Positions 49,559-58,273 of a stretch of 64,000 bases of DNA are shown here, in pieces. Source of the DNA: Lawsonibacter sp900766145 (GTDB taxonomy: Bacteria > Bacillota > Clostridia > Oscillospirales > Oscillospiraceae); assembly GCF_030372275.1 (NCBI RefSeq), contig NZ_JAUDDJ010000005.1; one strand, given 5' to 3'. The position numbers and the translations under genes are program-made. The notes under the pieces were generated by a model that saw only the letters and a program-made list of their open reading frames with translations, was not told the DNA's origin and searched no databases. Every line of letters begins with the position of its first letter. Positions within the stretch are counted from its first letter, which is position 1.

Positions 49559-51013
49559 TTGAAAAGCTTATATAAGCGGCAGCTCATTATGATGGTAGGG
49601 ATCGTGGCCCTGTCTTTTACGCTGCTGTCCACTGCGTTTATGCTGCTGTCCTACCGGTATATTATCTCAGAGACCCGGGACCGCCTGGAGCGGAATGCAG
49701 GCTATATCGCCTCGTTTACCTCGGAATATTTTACCTCAGACTACTATCTAAAGACTCAGGGGACCATCCTGGAGGAGGCTGGAGAGGATTTCTACCGGGC
49801 CAATGTAGAGACCCTCACCGCCATGTCGGACTCCTCGATTATTGTGGCAGACTCAACAGGGGAAATTATCTATGCCTCGGAGAGTGAGCTGTACACAAAG
49901 AAGATCCCGCAGAATGTTGTGGATCAGATTCAGGAGCGGGGCAGTTATACCGGAATTACAAATCTGAACGGGCTATATTCCACGGGGCGCTATTTTGCCG
50001 GGCTACCCATCAACGTGAGAATCGGGGATTTTGAGGTCAGCCAGGGCCTGGTACTGGTCTCCGGCGATACCAGTGGTTTATCTGAGATGTGGCGTGCCAC
50101 AGCCACCATCTTTTTCTTTGCCGCTGTGGTAGTGCTCCTGATCGCTGTCATCGCCAGTTCCATCACCTCTGCCCATCAGACCCGCCCCTTGGTGGAAATG
50201 GCAGAGGCGGCTCGGAAATTTGGCCGCGGAGAATTTGATGTGCGGGTCAACAGCTACAAAGATCGTTGCGATGAAATTGGAGAACTGGCTGATGCATTCA
50301 ACTCCATGGCCAATTCCCTGGCTAAAGTTGAAAATCAGCGCGCAGACTTTATTGCCAATGTCTCTCACGAGCTGAAGACGCCCATGACTACCATTTCCGG
50401 CTTTGCAGAGGGAATTCTGGACGGAACGATTCCTCCGGAAAAGGAAGAGGACGCCCTGAAAATTGTGGTCTCTGAGACACGGCGCCTCAGCCGCCTGGTC
50501 CGCCGGATGCTGGATCTTTCCCGCCTCAACGCATTGGCGGAGAGCAGTATCACAGCACAGGAGCAGTTTGATCTGGTAGAAGTGGTTTCCCAGGTCATTA
50601 TCAGCCTGGAGGGCAAAATTACAGAGCGAAATCTGGATATGGACGTTCAAATGCCGGAGGATAAGCTGATGGTGTGGGGCGATCCGGACTCCGTGACTCA
50701 GGTCTGCTACAACCTGATGGATAACGCGGCGAAATTTGCCGCCGCGGGGACCAGTATCCGTTTGCAGATTACCAAAAAGGACGGCAAGGCCTATACGTCC
50801 ATCAGTAACCTGGGCGCTACCATTCCGCAAGACGAATTGCCTCTGCTCTTTGAGCGTTTCCATAAGGCGGACTACTCCCGCAGCATGGATCGGGACGGTG
50901 TGGGTCTGGGCTTGTATATCGTCAAGACCATTTTGGGCAACCTAAAAGAAAATATTACCGTCACCAGCGAGGACGGCCTGACCACCTTTACCTTTACTCT
51001 GACGCTGGCCTGA
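49559..51013 (+). CDS. Membrane sensor histidine kinase
   Basis: A 484-residue kinase starting at TTG (49559) after AAGGGGGTG. TM1 at about 10-32, an extracytoplasmic sensor of about 140 residues that resembles a PAS/CACHE-like fold, TM2 at about 183-205, a HAMP linker, then the H-box with His270 (NVSHELKTPMTTISG), N-box DNLMDNAAKFA, and GVGLGLYIVKTIL. It pairs with the regulator just upstream. The downstream HtrA-like protease gene suggests a role in envelope stress, but the signal is not known. Confidence 0.93.
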   Translation: MKSLYKRQLIMMVGIVALSFTLLSTAFMLLSYRYIISETRDRLERNAGYIASFTSEYFTSDYYLKTQGTILEEAGEDFYRANVETLTAMSDSSIIVADSTGEIIYASESELYTKKIPQNVVDQIQERGSYTGITNLNGLYSTGRYFAGLPINVRIGDFEVSQGLVLVSGDTSGLSEMWRATATIFFFAAVVVLLIAVIASSITSAHQTRPLVEMAEAARKFGRGEFDVRVNSYKDRCDEIGELADAFNSMANSLAKVENQRADFIANVSHELKTPMTTISGFAEGILDGTIPPEKEEDALKIVVSETRRLSRLVRRMLDLSRLNALAESSITAQEQFDLVEVVSQVIISLEGKITERNLDMDVQMPEDKLMVWGDPDSVTQVCYNLMDNAAKFAAAGTSIRLQITKKDGKAYTSISNLGATIPQDELPLLFERFHKADYSRSMDRDGVGLGLYIVKTILGNLKENITVTSEDGLTTFTFTLTLA

Positions 51014-51037
51014 CGAAAGACTGGAGTTTTCTATCCT

Positions 51038-52255
51038 ATGACGCAGCAACCGCAAGATCTCTGGAAGGGCGGCCCCTGGGAGCAGCCCTCTCCACGCTAT
51101 CCCACTCCGCCTGCGGTGGTGATCCCGCCGCGGGAACCTGACGTTTTACGCCCCAAGCGCCGTCGTCCCAGGCGGGCACTTCTGGTGTTCAGCTTGGTGT
51201 TTGTACTGCTGTTAGGGCTGGCGGTCGGTATGCTTGTCGTGCGCTACCTTTTACCCCAGACAGGCGGAGGAAATGACCCGCAGATCTCTCAGACCTCGCA
51301 GTCAGAGGATCCGTTCGGAAAGTTGGAGCGGGCGCAAACAGGGACCGGTGTGACTGTACCGATCAGCCCGGCCTCAGGGCCTGCTCTGACCGCCACGGAG
51401 ATCTATGAAAAAAATGTGGACTCTATTGTCTCCATTGAGGGCGAAGGGGAAGACAGCTATGGCTCCGGCACTGGCGTTATCATGACCCAGGACGGCTATA
51501 TTCTCACCAACGCCCATGTGGTAGCGGATATGCGCCGGGTGAGGGTTATCTTCTCCGATAACTCCATCCTGCCCGCCAGATTGGTGGGAGCCGATGCGGA
51601 GGAAGACATCGCAGTTCTCAAGGTAGAAGCAGAGGGGCTTAAACCGGCAGAATTCGGCGATTCCGACCAGCTGCGCTGCGGCGATATGGTGGTCGCCATC
51701 GGAGATCCCTTGGGATACCGGACCTCCATTACGCAGGGAATTGTATCGGCCCTGAACCGAACGGTGGAGGTGGATGGGATTCTGATGGATCTGATCCAGA
51801 CCAGCGCTCCCATCAATTTCGGCAACTCCGGCGGCGCATTGATCAATGATCGTGGCCAGGTGGTGGGGATTACTACCATCAAGATTGTCTCAGACGACGG
51901 GACCGTGGAGGGACTTGGCTTTGCCATTCCCATGGCCCGGGTCAAGCTGGTAGCGGACCGCCTGATTGCCGGCCGCCCGGCAGCTATGCTTGGCATTATA
52001 GTGCTGACGCAGCCGGAAGAGTCTGGTGGACTGAGAGTCTATCAGGTTGAGCGCTCCGGGAATGCGTGGCTGGCTGGCGTGCGGGAAGATGACATCCTAT
52101 TGAGTGTAAATGGAGTCAGTGTAGACAGCCTGGACCGCCTAAAACAGATTGTAGCTAGCTTAGTGGTCGGGGAAGAGGCTACGGTACACGTTCTGCGAGA
52201 TGGCCAGGAAATGGATTTTTCCTTTGTGATTCAAAGCCGAGAAGAGCTTACCTGA
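51038..52255 (+). CDS. Membrane-anchored HtrA/DegP-like serine protease
   Basis: A 405-residue envelope protease/chaperone. Proline-rich cytoplasmic N-terminus (1-40), basic KRRRPRR then one TM helix (about 48-70), Ser/Gly linker, trypsin-like domain with catalytic His160 (TNAHVV), Asp190 (EEDIAVL) and Ser264 (GNSGGAL), and one PDZ domain (about 320-400, GVREDDILLSVNGVSV). This is the YyxA/HtrA layout of Firmicutes. It is 24 bases after the kinase gene and likely co-transcribed. The SLH protein 3 gene lies just downstream and its GTCTACC boxes begin 7 bases after the stop. Confidence 0.94.
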   Translation: MTQQPQDLWKGGPWEQPSPRYPTPPAVVIPPREPDVLRPKRRRPRRALLVFSLVFVLLLGLAVGMLVVRYLLPQTGGGNDPQISQTSQSEDPFGKLERAQTGTGVTVPISPASGPALTATEIYEKNVDSIVSIEGEGEDSYGSGTGVIMTQDGYILTNAHVVADMRRVRVIFSDNSILPARLVGADAEEDIAVLKVEAEGLKPAEFGDSDQLRCGDMVVAIGDPLGYRTSITQGIVSALNRTVEVDGILMDLIQTSAPINFGNSGGALINDRGQVVGITTIKIVSDDGTVEGLGFAIPMARVKLVADRLIAGRPAAMLGIIVLTQPEESGGLRVYQVERSGNAWLAGVREDDILLSVNGVSVDSLDRLKQIVASLVVGEEATVHVLRDGQEMDFSFVIQSREELT

Positions 52256-52262
52256 CACAGGA

Positions 52263-52291
52263 GTCTACCACAGGTCTACCAAATGTCTACC
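52263..52291 (+). repeat. GTCTACC box cluster B1 (three boxes)
   Basis: GTCTACC at 52263, 52274 and 52285, spacing exactly 11 and 11 bp. It occupies the same place as cluster A1: right after the upstream gene and before a terminator. Confidence 0.72.
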
Positions 52292-52297
52292 ATAAAA

Positions 52298-52338
52298 CCC
52301 CCGGAAGTCCTTGATGCACAAGGACTTCCGGGGGTTTT
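52298..52338 (+). terminator. Terminator of the two-component/HtrA operon
   Basis: 15-bp stem CCCCCGGAAGTCCTT / AAGGACTTCCGGGGG followed by TTTTT. Confidence 0.92.
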
Positions 52339-52360
52339 TCTTTGTTTGTTGGAAAGATAT

Positions 52361-52378
52361 GTCTACCAAATGTCTACC
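52361..52378 (+). repeat. GTCTACC box cluster B2 (two boxes)
   Basis: GTCTACC at 52361 and 52372, spacing 11 bp, about 175 bases before the start of SLH protein 3. It mirrors cluster A2 in spacing and position. Confidence 0.72.
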
Positions 52379-52477
52379 AACAAAACTTTTTAGATCTATT
52401 TTACTGCGTTATCTTTAGCTTTTAATGGAATTTGCAACCATTTTTGTTGTGTAAGGGTCGTTATGCTTTGCGAATTT

Positions 52478-52542
52478 GGTAAAAAAGTTCGCTTTTTGGC
52501 CAATATTTAGGAGAAAACACTCCTTCCTGAATAAAAAAGGAG
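52478..52542 (+). promoter_or_regulatory. Structured 5' leader of SLH protein 3
   Basis: Nearly identical to the leader at 42542. The first hairpin has GGT instead of GGC, turning a C-G pair into a U-G wobble, so the fold is kept. The GGAG/CTCC and CTCCTT/AAGGAG alternatives are unchanged. The rest of the 52256-52551 gap holds the GTCTACC boxes and a terminator. Confidence 0.5.
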
Positions 52543-52551
52543 GAATTTCCA

Positions 52552-55500
52552 ATGAGAAACCTGAAGCGGGCTCTGAGTCTGGCTCTGGCGTTCGTCATGG
52601 TGATGAGCCTGATGATCGTTGGCACCAGCGCGAAGAGCTACACTGATGCCGACAAGATCGACAATCAGGTCGCGGTTGAGATTCTCGGCGAGCTGGGCGT
52701 CATGATCGGTAACGATGACGGCTCCTTCGCTCCCGATCGGGACGTGACCCGTGCCGAGATGGCCGTCCTGATTACCCGTATCCTGTACGGCAACAACCTG
52801 AACGTGGACCAGTTCAAGGACATGAACACGTTCACCGACGTGCCCGACTGGGCTGAGGGCTTTGTGAACCTCTGCGCCAGCCTGGACATCATCGCTGGCC
52901 GCGGCAACGGCATCTTCGATCCCGATGCTACCGTTACCAGCGCCGAGGCTGCCCTGATGCTGTCCCGCGCTCTGGGCTACTTCAAGAACAACGCCGAGTT
53001 CGGCAGTGACTGGGCTCTGGCCGCTATGAAGCGCGCCACCCAGATCGGCATCATCGGCGGCGACATGGTCCTGCAGGCCAACGCTGGTCTGGACCGTGAC
53101 GACGTGGCTCAGATGACCTTCAACACCCTGACCAAGGCTGTGCCTGTTCAGTACAACGAGCTGCTGAACGTGTACTACAACGTGAATCAGGGCGTCATCT
53201 ATGCTCTGGAGTTCAACTATCTCCAGACCCTGGGCTACACCAACTTCAACCTGGTGTACAAGAGCAACCAGACTGTCGAGTACGGCCGTCCCGCCACCAC
53301 CTGGGGCATCGGCTCCTACAAGGATGCTGGCAACGGCACTGCCTCCGGCATTGAGAAGGCTGACCTGACCCCCAACGGCGGTCTGATCGCTGACAATGTC
53401 CGCATGCTGGCTAAGGACGAGATCATTACTGTCAACAACACTCCTGTTTATGTCTATGACAACGGCACCAAGGAGAAGGACGTGTACGCTGATCTGGGCG
53501 CTGACGTCTGCACTCAGCTGAACTGGTGGAACAAGGACGGCTACACTTGGACTGCTTACATCAACGGTGTGGAAGATCCCTTCGTGGATGTCCCTAGCAA
53601 GGTTAACAAAGATTACGAGTACACTGACAAGGGCTCCGTTACCGAGATCTACGTGGACGACTATGCTGCCACCGTGACCGTGGTTGAGATCAACTACTTC
53701 CTGGGCCAGGTGTCCAAGGTTGATGAGAATGAGACCACTGTCCGTCCTCTGTCTCAGGAGGGCAAGATCCTGGACGACAAGACCTTCGCTACCTCTGAGT
53801 TCAAGAAGGGCGACTATGTTGTCTTCACCGTGGACTTCAACGATGACAACGATTACTACATCTGCGAGCTGATGGCTCCCGAGACCATGACCGGCGAGGT
53901 CACCCGCGTCCAGAACGATAAGGACAGCAAGGAGACCTATGTCCGTCTGAACGGTGAGGATGATCAGTACTACTACACCGCTAAGCCCACCCACGTTGTT
54001 TACGATGTCAGCAAGTATGACGACAATGTCAAGGAGCAGCATCCTGACCTGGGTGAGGAGTACGTGTTCTACATGACTCCCGCTGGCTTCATCCTGGGCT
54101 TCGAGCTGGCCAACAAGGTCGAGTCTCAGTACCTGTACGTTGAAAACTCCGACGAGGAGCTGCGCAACTGGACTGCTGCCGTGATCCTGCCTGACGCCAC
54201 CGAGCCCGAGGTTGAGGTGGATCGTGACCTGGGCAACACCGCTGAGGACATTCACTGGATTCCCGGCTTCAAGGTCTCCAACATTGACACTTGGATCTGG
54301 GACTACACCGTGGATTCTGACGGCGTGTACAGCCTGTCCTACGTGGCCCACAAGAACGAGGTTAAGGACATCAACAAGGACGAGTATCAGTCCACCCTGA
54401 AGGGCGTTGAGATCAATAACGGCGAGGCTTACATCAAGGGCGTCAACAAGCACAGCGACTTCATCATCGATAAGGACACCATCTTTGTTGACACCATGAA
54501 CCACAAGGCCTACACCGGCTACAATGAGGTTCCCAACGTGGAGGACGCCAAGATCGCTTATGTGGTCGATGATGGCGTGGCTCAGATCGTGTACATCCTG
54601 GCTGGTACCATCTATGATGAGAACAGCATCTACTTCATGCTGACCACCACTGACCGCGATTCCTTCAAGTATGACGGCGATTACTACTATGCCTTCGACG
54701 ATTCCTATGTGGATGGCAAGAATCAGCCTCTGAACATCAGCTATGACGCTGTGAAGGCTCTGATGGGCAACAAGATGCTGGAGACCGGCGTTCTGTATCA
54801 GGCTGTTAAGAGCCTGGAGGACGGCAAGTACATCACCGAGATCCGCTTTGCTGGTCCCGAGACCAACGACGTGATCGGCGTGGGTAACGACTCCTTCCGC
54901 ATCAGCACCTCTCCCGATGGCACCACCATCAACAAGGAGAAGTTCGACGTGGATGACGAGACCGTCTTTGTCCTGGTAGAGTACCTTTACACCTACAACC
55001 CCTGGCGTGGTTACGTCTTTGACGGCTACGAGATCAGCAAGGGCGATATCGATGACCTGTTTGTCGGTACCAACAAGGACGGCTACAACATCTATGTGGA
55101 TGTCGTGGAGCGCGACGGCCAGAACGCTGACCTGGTCTACATGACCTACCGCAAGGCCATCACTGAGTACGTTGTTACTGTGAAGACCGATGCCAACACC
55201 ATCGTTACCATCGACGGCAAGACCTACAAGAACGGCGATCAGTTCACCGTTCAGACCGGCACTAAGCTGAATGTGGTTGCTACCGCTAAGCCCGGCTACA
55301 TGCTGGTTAAGAACCCCACTGGCACTGTGGTTGTTGACAGCGCTTCCAAGACTGTCATCGAGGCCAGCAGCGAGCTCGAGAAGGTTCAGATCAACCTGAC
55401 CGGTAAGTACACCGAGCAGGTGACCATGACCCCCGAGAAGCCCATCATCAGCGCTGAAGATGCAGCTAAGGTTACTCTGAAGGCCTATCCTGGTTACACC

Positions 55501-56061
55501 ATCAAGGCTGTGAAGACCAATGATCCCACCATTACCGCTACTGAGGTGGACGGAAATGAGTGGACCGTCGACATTCCTGCCGGTGCCTATGACAAGGTTG
55601 TTCTGGAGCTCACCATCGTGCCCGATGTGTACAGCTTTACCCAGAAGGACAACGACTTCACCTATACCGTGACTCAGAATGGCCAGAAGGTTAGCACCCT
55701 GACCATCGGCGAGACCTATACTGTCTCTGTCGTGGCCAACAAAACTGGTGATCGGTACTACAATGGCAAGACTTTGGAGGCTGACGGCCAGAAGGTTGAT
55801 CGCAATGTCAAGACCGTTGGCGGTGTGACTCAGGTGTCTCGCCCCGCTACCTTCGATCAGGCTGTCGGTATTATCGGCAATGATGGTGTTGTCTACAAGG
55901 ACAGGGATTGTACTCAGCCCATTGATAAGTGGGACGATCTCATGAGCAGTGGTTTGACGGACTTCTACTATGTAGAGACCGCTGGTGAGTTCGCTACTGC
56001 TAGCTACACCTTCATCGTTGCTTACTCTGCGGATCAGACCATTGATTTCAAAATGGTTTGA
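52552..56061 (+). CDS. SLH-domain surface protein 3 (S-layer candidate)
   Basis: Exported protein of 1169 residues, paralogue of SLH protein 2. The signal peptide and SLH region (1 to about 240) differ at only a few residues, including GELGVMIGNDD for GEIGVMVGNDD. After that, similarity becomes patchy: the central acidic modules are shared (GDYVVFTVDFNDDNDYYICEL), the last 300 residues differ. The C-terminal half has Ig-like/beta modules (TITAT, VTVKTDANTIVTIDGKTYKNGD). Same leader, ribosome site and codon bias as SLH protein 2. Either the two form a mixed layer or they are alternatives. Confidence 0.9.
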   Translation: MRNLKRALSLALAFVMVMSLMIVGTSAKSYTDADKIDNQVAVEILGELGVMIGNDDGSFAPDRDVTRAEMAVLITRILYGNNLNVDQFKDMNTFTDVPDWAEGFVNLCASLDIIAGRGNGIFDPDATVTSAEAALMLSRALGYFKNNAEFGSDWALAAMKRATQIGIIGGDMVLQANAGLDRDDVAQMTFNTLTKAVPVQYNELLNVYYNVNQGVIYALEFNYLQTLGYTNFNLVYKSNQTVEYGRPATTWGIGSYKDAGNGTASGIEKADLTPNGGLIADNVRMLAKDEIITVNNTPVYVYDNGTKEKDVYADLGADVCTQLNWWNKDGYTWTAYINGVEDPFVDVPSKVNKDYEYTDKGSVTEIYVDDYAATVTVVEINYFLGQVSKVDENETTVRPLSQEGKILDDKTFATSEFKKGDYVVFTVDFNDDNDYYICELMAPETMTGEVTRVQNDKDSKETYVRLNGEDDQYYYTAKPTHVVYDVSKYDDNVKEQHPDLGEEYVFYMTPAGFILGFELANKVESQYLYVENSDEELRNWTAAVILPDATEPEVEVDRDLGNTAEDIHWIPGFKVSNIDTWIWDYTVDSDGVYSLSYVAHKNEVKDINKDEYQSTLKGVEINNGEAYIKGVNKHSDFIIDKDTIFVDTMNHKAYTGYNEVPNVEDAKIAYVVDDGVAQIVYILAGTIYDENSIYFMLTTTDRDSFKYDGDYYYAFDDSYVDGKNQPLNISYDAVKALMGNKMLETGVLYQAVKSLEDGKYITEIRFAGPETNDVIGVGNDSFRISTSPDGTTINKEKFDVDDETVFVLVEYLYTYNPWRGYVFDGYEISKGDIDDLFVGTNKDGYNIYVDVVERDGQNADLVYMTYRKAITEYVVTVKTDANTIVTIDGKTYKNGDQFTVQTGTKLNVVATAKPGYMLVKNPTGTVVVDSASKTVIEASSELEKVQINLTGKYTEQVTMTPEKPIISAEDAAKVTLKAYPGYTIKAVKTNDPTITATEVDGNEWTVDIPAGAYDKVVLELTIVPDVYSFTQKDNDFTYTVTQNGQKVSTLTIGETYTVSVVANKTGDRYYNGKTLEADGQKVDRNVKTVGGVTQVSRPATFDQAVGIIGNDGVVYKDRDCTQPIDKWDDLMSSGLTDFYYVETAGEFATASYTFIVAYSADQTIDFKMV

Positions 56062-56096
56062 TAATTTAGCGGATTTATCCCGTTAAATCTCAGAAT

Positions 56097-56119
56097 CCCC
56101 CGGGGCTTTGCCCCGGGGG
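56097..56119 (+). terminator. Terminator of SLH protein 3
   Basis: 10-bp stem CCCCCGGGGC / GCCCCGGGGG, loop TTT, followed by TTCCTTTTT. Confidence 0.92.
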
Positions 56120-56126
56120 TTCCTTT

Positions 56127-56360
56127 TTACATCTTTGCTTCCAAAGCCTCCACCCGGGCAGTTAAATCGTTCAGCCGCCCATTGGTTGCACTCAAGGTGT
56201 CTACAATCACACCAAATGTAGATAAATTGGTTTTTTCTTTCTCCAGCCTGGCCAACTCCGCATCAATTTTTGCATTGTCCTCATTAAAATCTGTGCGCAG
56301 TACCGCATCGGTGGCCTCCCACTGGGAGAGGCCGTAGTGTTCCGTATGGTTCGTTGCCAT
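56127..56360 (-). CDS. Orphan protein with phage tail-fibre-like N-terminus, copy 2
   Basis: A 77-residue protein convergent with SLH protein 3. The first 38 residues match the gene at 46669 (W-E-A-T-D-x-V-L-R-T-D-F-N-E-D-N-A-K-I-D). The C-terminal half is a coiled coil (LARLEKEKTNL ... LTARVEALEAKM), the type of trimer-forming stalk seen in fibres; a head domain is missing, so it may be truncated. The ATG at 56360 follows AAGGAGGAA; the longer frame to 56420 crosses the ribosome site. Confidence 0.68.
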   Translation of the reverse strand: MATNHTEHYGLSQWEATDAVLRTDFNEDNAKIDAELARLEKEKTNLSTFGVIVDTLSATNGRLNDLTARVEALEAKM

Positions 56361-56395
56361 AGGGGTTCCTCCTTTAAAGTAGTTTTCACCTATGG
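56357..56395 (-). promoter_or_regulatory. Hairpin enclosing the ribosome site of the tail-fibre-like gene, copy 2
   Basis: Same CCATAGG / CCTATGG pair as at 47079-47117, with AAGGAGG in the loop and ATG in the arm. About 100 bases of leader are similar between the copies. Confidence 0.55.
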
Positions 56396-56444
56396 TGGAA
56401 ATCGGCAATTCCATGCACATTAATATACAAATATTGTAAATTTT

Positions 56445-56475
56445 GCCCCGCCATGCCCATTTGCTTGTGCGGGGC
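56445..56475 (+). terminator. Second hairpin downstream of SLH protein 3
   Basis: GCCCCGC / GCGGGGC with a 17-base loop, followed by a T-rich stretch. It may be a back-up terminator. The 56361-56670 gap otherwise contains the leader of the minus-strand gene and the promoter of the AraC gene. Confidence 0.45.
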
Positions 56476-56597
56476 TGTTGTTTTGTTTTCTGCCTTTATA
56501 AGACCAAAATCCAGATAAAACCATTGAACACAATTTAAAATTGTGCAAATGCAATAAAAATACTGAAAAGCATATGGAAAGTTTATAGTCAATATGA

Positions 56598-56603
56598 TAT
56601 AAT
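56598..56603 (+). promoter_or_regulatory. Extended -10 of the AraC-family gene
   Basis: TGA-TATAAT (TATAAT at 56598-56603) with a poor -35, about 68 bases before the chosen ATG. Confidence 0.5.
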
Positions 56604-56670
56604 ATCCACAACAAGCAGAAGGAAGGTCCTAGATTTACGATTGGTTATGGTTCAAAAGGAGGGGCGTAGG

Positions 56671-57513
56671 ATGGGAGGGTCCTGGTTCGCGCACGGATCA
56701 AATGAAGTCCGAGAATTATCGTTCTTGTTTTGCGGCCGCCAAAATTGTAAGCCGGGCGAGGCGGTGGGTCCCGCAGTGCGGGAGCACTATCTGGTGCACT
56801 ATTGTCTCTCGGGCCGGGGGGTATACCGGGCCCAGGGGGTAAAATATGAGATCGGGCCGGGAGAAGGGTTTTTGATCCTGCCCGGCGAGCTTACTTCCTA
56901 TCAGGCAGATGCTCAGGAGCCTTGGAGCCTCATCTGGGTGGGCTTTACAGGCAGCCGGGCAGCAGACTATCTCCAGTGCTGTGGCTTGAAAAAGGACCGG
57001 TGCACATTTCAATGTCCACAGTCCCAGCAGCTGGAAGCCTGTGTCGATGCTATGCTGGAATTTGACACAGCCGGTGCAGGCAACGAATTGCTGCTGCTGG
57101 GAGAGCTGTACGTATTTCTGGGCTGGATCGCTCAGTCGGCCCAAAGCTCTGCCCGGCGCAGCCGGGAGATCGCAGCGGAGTACGTGGAGTTGGCCATGGA
57201 GTATATCCGCAGTCACTTCCAGGAAGATCTCACGGTGGCAAAGCTGGCCCGATATGTAGGGCTGAACCGCAGCTATCTGACCACGGTATTCCAGAATACC
57301 ATCAATATGTCACCTCAGCAGTATCTGATGCGTTTCCGCATGGAGTGGGCGGCTAAGATGCTGTGTGAGGACAAATTGACGGTGGGGGAGATTGCACGCT
57401 CCTGCGGCTATCCAGATCCTCTCACATTTTCCAAGGCGTTTAAACGGACTCTGGGCGTAACGCCCACCCAGTACCGCCGGGAAAATGAGCCGCAGCTGCA
57501 AGACGGCCAATAG
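56671..57513 (+). CDS. AraC-family transcriptional regulator
   Basis: A 280-residue regulator. The ATG at 56671 is used because AAGGAGG lies eight bases before it. An N-terminal cupin ligand domain (about 20-140: EHYLVHYCLSGRGVY, GPGEGFLILPGE, WSLIWVGFTG) is of the sugar/arabinose-sensor type, and the C-terminal pair of helix-turn-helix units (about 175-275) has DLTVAKLARYVGLNRSYLTTVFQ and SCGYPDPLTFSKAFKRTLGVTPTQYR. The gene next to it is a kinase-like protein rather than a sugar pathway, so the target is unknown. Confidence 0.93.
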   Translation: MGGSWFAHGSNEVRELSFLFCGRQNCKPGEAVGPAVREHYLVHYCLSGRGVYRAQGVKYEIGPGEGFLILPGELTSYQADAQEPWSLIWVGFTGSRAADYLQCCGLKKDRCTFQCPQSQQLEACVDAMLEFDTAGAGNELLLLGELYVFLGWIAQSAQSSARRSREIAAEYVELAMEYIRSHFQEDLTVAKLARYVGLNRSYLTTVFQNTINMSPQQYLMRFRMEWAAKMLCEDKLTVGEIARSCGYPDPLTFSKAFKRTLGVTPTQYRRENEPQLQDGQ

Positions 57514-57640
57514 AGCAGGGGGCATGTTTTCGTTGTCATTTTCCGGAAGAACCGCTATAATATAAAATATACCCTGCATGAAGGGCCGGCCTCCGCCGGT
57601 CCCCCCCGTGAGGGAACAGTCCAGACAGGAGGCGCGCCAT

Positions 57641-58273
57641 ATGAGCAACTATGTTATTTCCATCAGCCGTGAATTTGGCAGCGGCGGAAGATTGATCGGG
57701 AAGCGGTTGGCCGCCCGGCTGGGAATCCCGTGTTATGACCGTACTTTGATCCAAAAGACCTCGGAGAAGAGCGGCCTGTCCCCGGAATTCATTGCGCGGG
57801 CGGAGGAGCGGGCAAGAAGCCGCTTTCATCTGACCTTTACCCCCATTGGCATCGGGATTCCCACCTACACCCAGCAGGGAGTTCCGGTAAGCCTCCAGGC
57901 CTTTTTTGCCCAGGCAGAAGTGATCCGTGAACTGGCCGATCAGGGGCCGTGTGTCATTGTGGGCCGCTGCAGCGACTATGTGCTGGGAGAGCGGCCGGAG
58001 TGTTTGAAGGTGTTTGTTCATGCGCCCCTGGAGGACCGGGTGGTGCGGTGTGTGGAGGAGTACCACATTCCTACCAGCAACATGTCCGAGCGGATTCGGG
58101 ATATGGACCGGGGCCGGGCCAACTACTATAACTACTATACCGGCCACATCTGGGGCGAGATGCGCCGGTATGACCTGACTCTCAATTCCAGTGTGACCGG
58201 TATTGAGGGGGCGGTAGATCTGATCGCTGCCATGGTCCGTCTGCGCACGGCCCAGGCGGAGCTGGCCGAGTGA
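57641..58273 (+). CDS. Cytidylate-kinase-like family protein
   Basis: A 210-residue P-loop kinase-like protein of the cytidylate-kinase-like (AAK-type) family. The P-loop is ISREFGSGGRLIGKRLAARLG, with CVIVGRCSDYVL and VFVHAPLEDRVVR further on, and the lid RDMDRGRANYYNYYTG. Canonical Cmk has different substrate residues, so the substrate is uncertain. The ATG at 57641 follows CAGGAGG. The next gene overlaps by 4 bases (GTGA), which suggests a shared pathway or regulation. Confidence 0.85.
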   Translation: MSNYVISISREFGSGGRLIGKRLAARLGIPCYDRTLIQKTSEKSGLSPEFIARAEERARSRFHLTFTPIGIGIPTYTQQGVPVSLQAFFAQAEVIRELADQGPCVIVGRCSDYVLGERPECLKVFVHAPLEDRVVRCVEEYHIPTSNMSERIRDMDRGRANYYNYYTGHIWGEMRRYDLTLNSSVTGIEGAVDLIAAMVRLRTAQAELAE

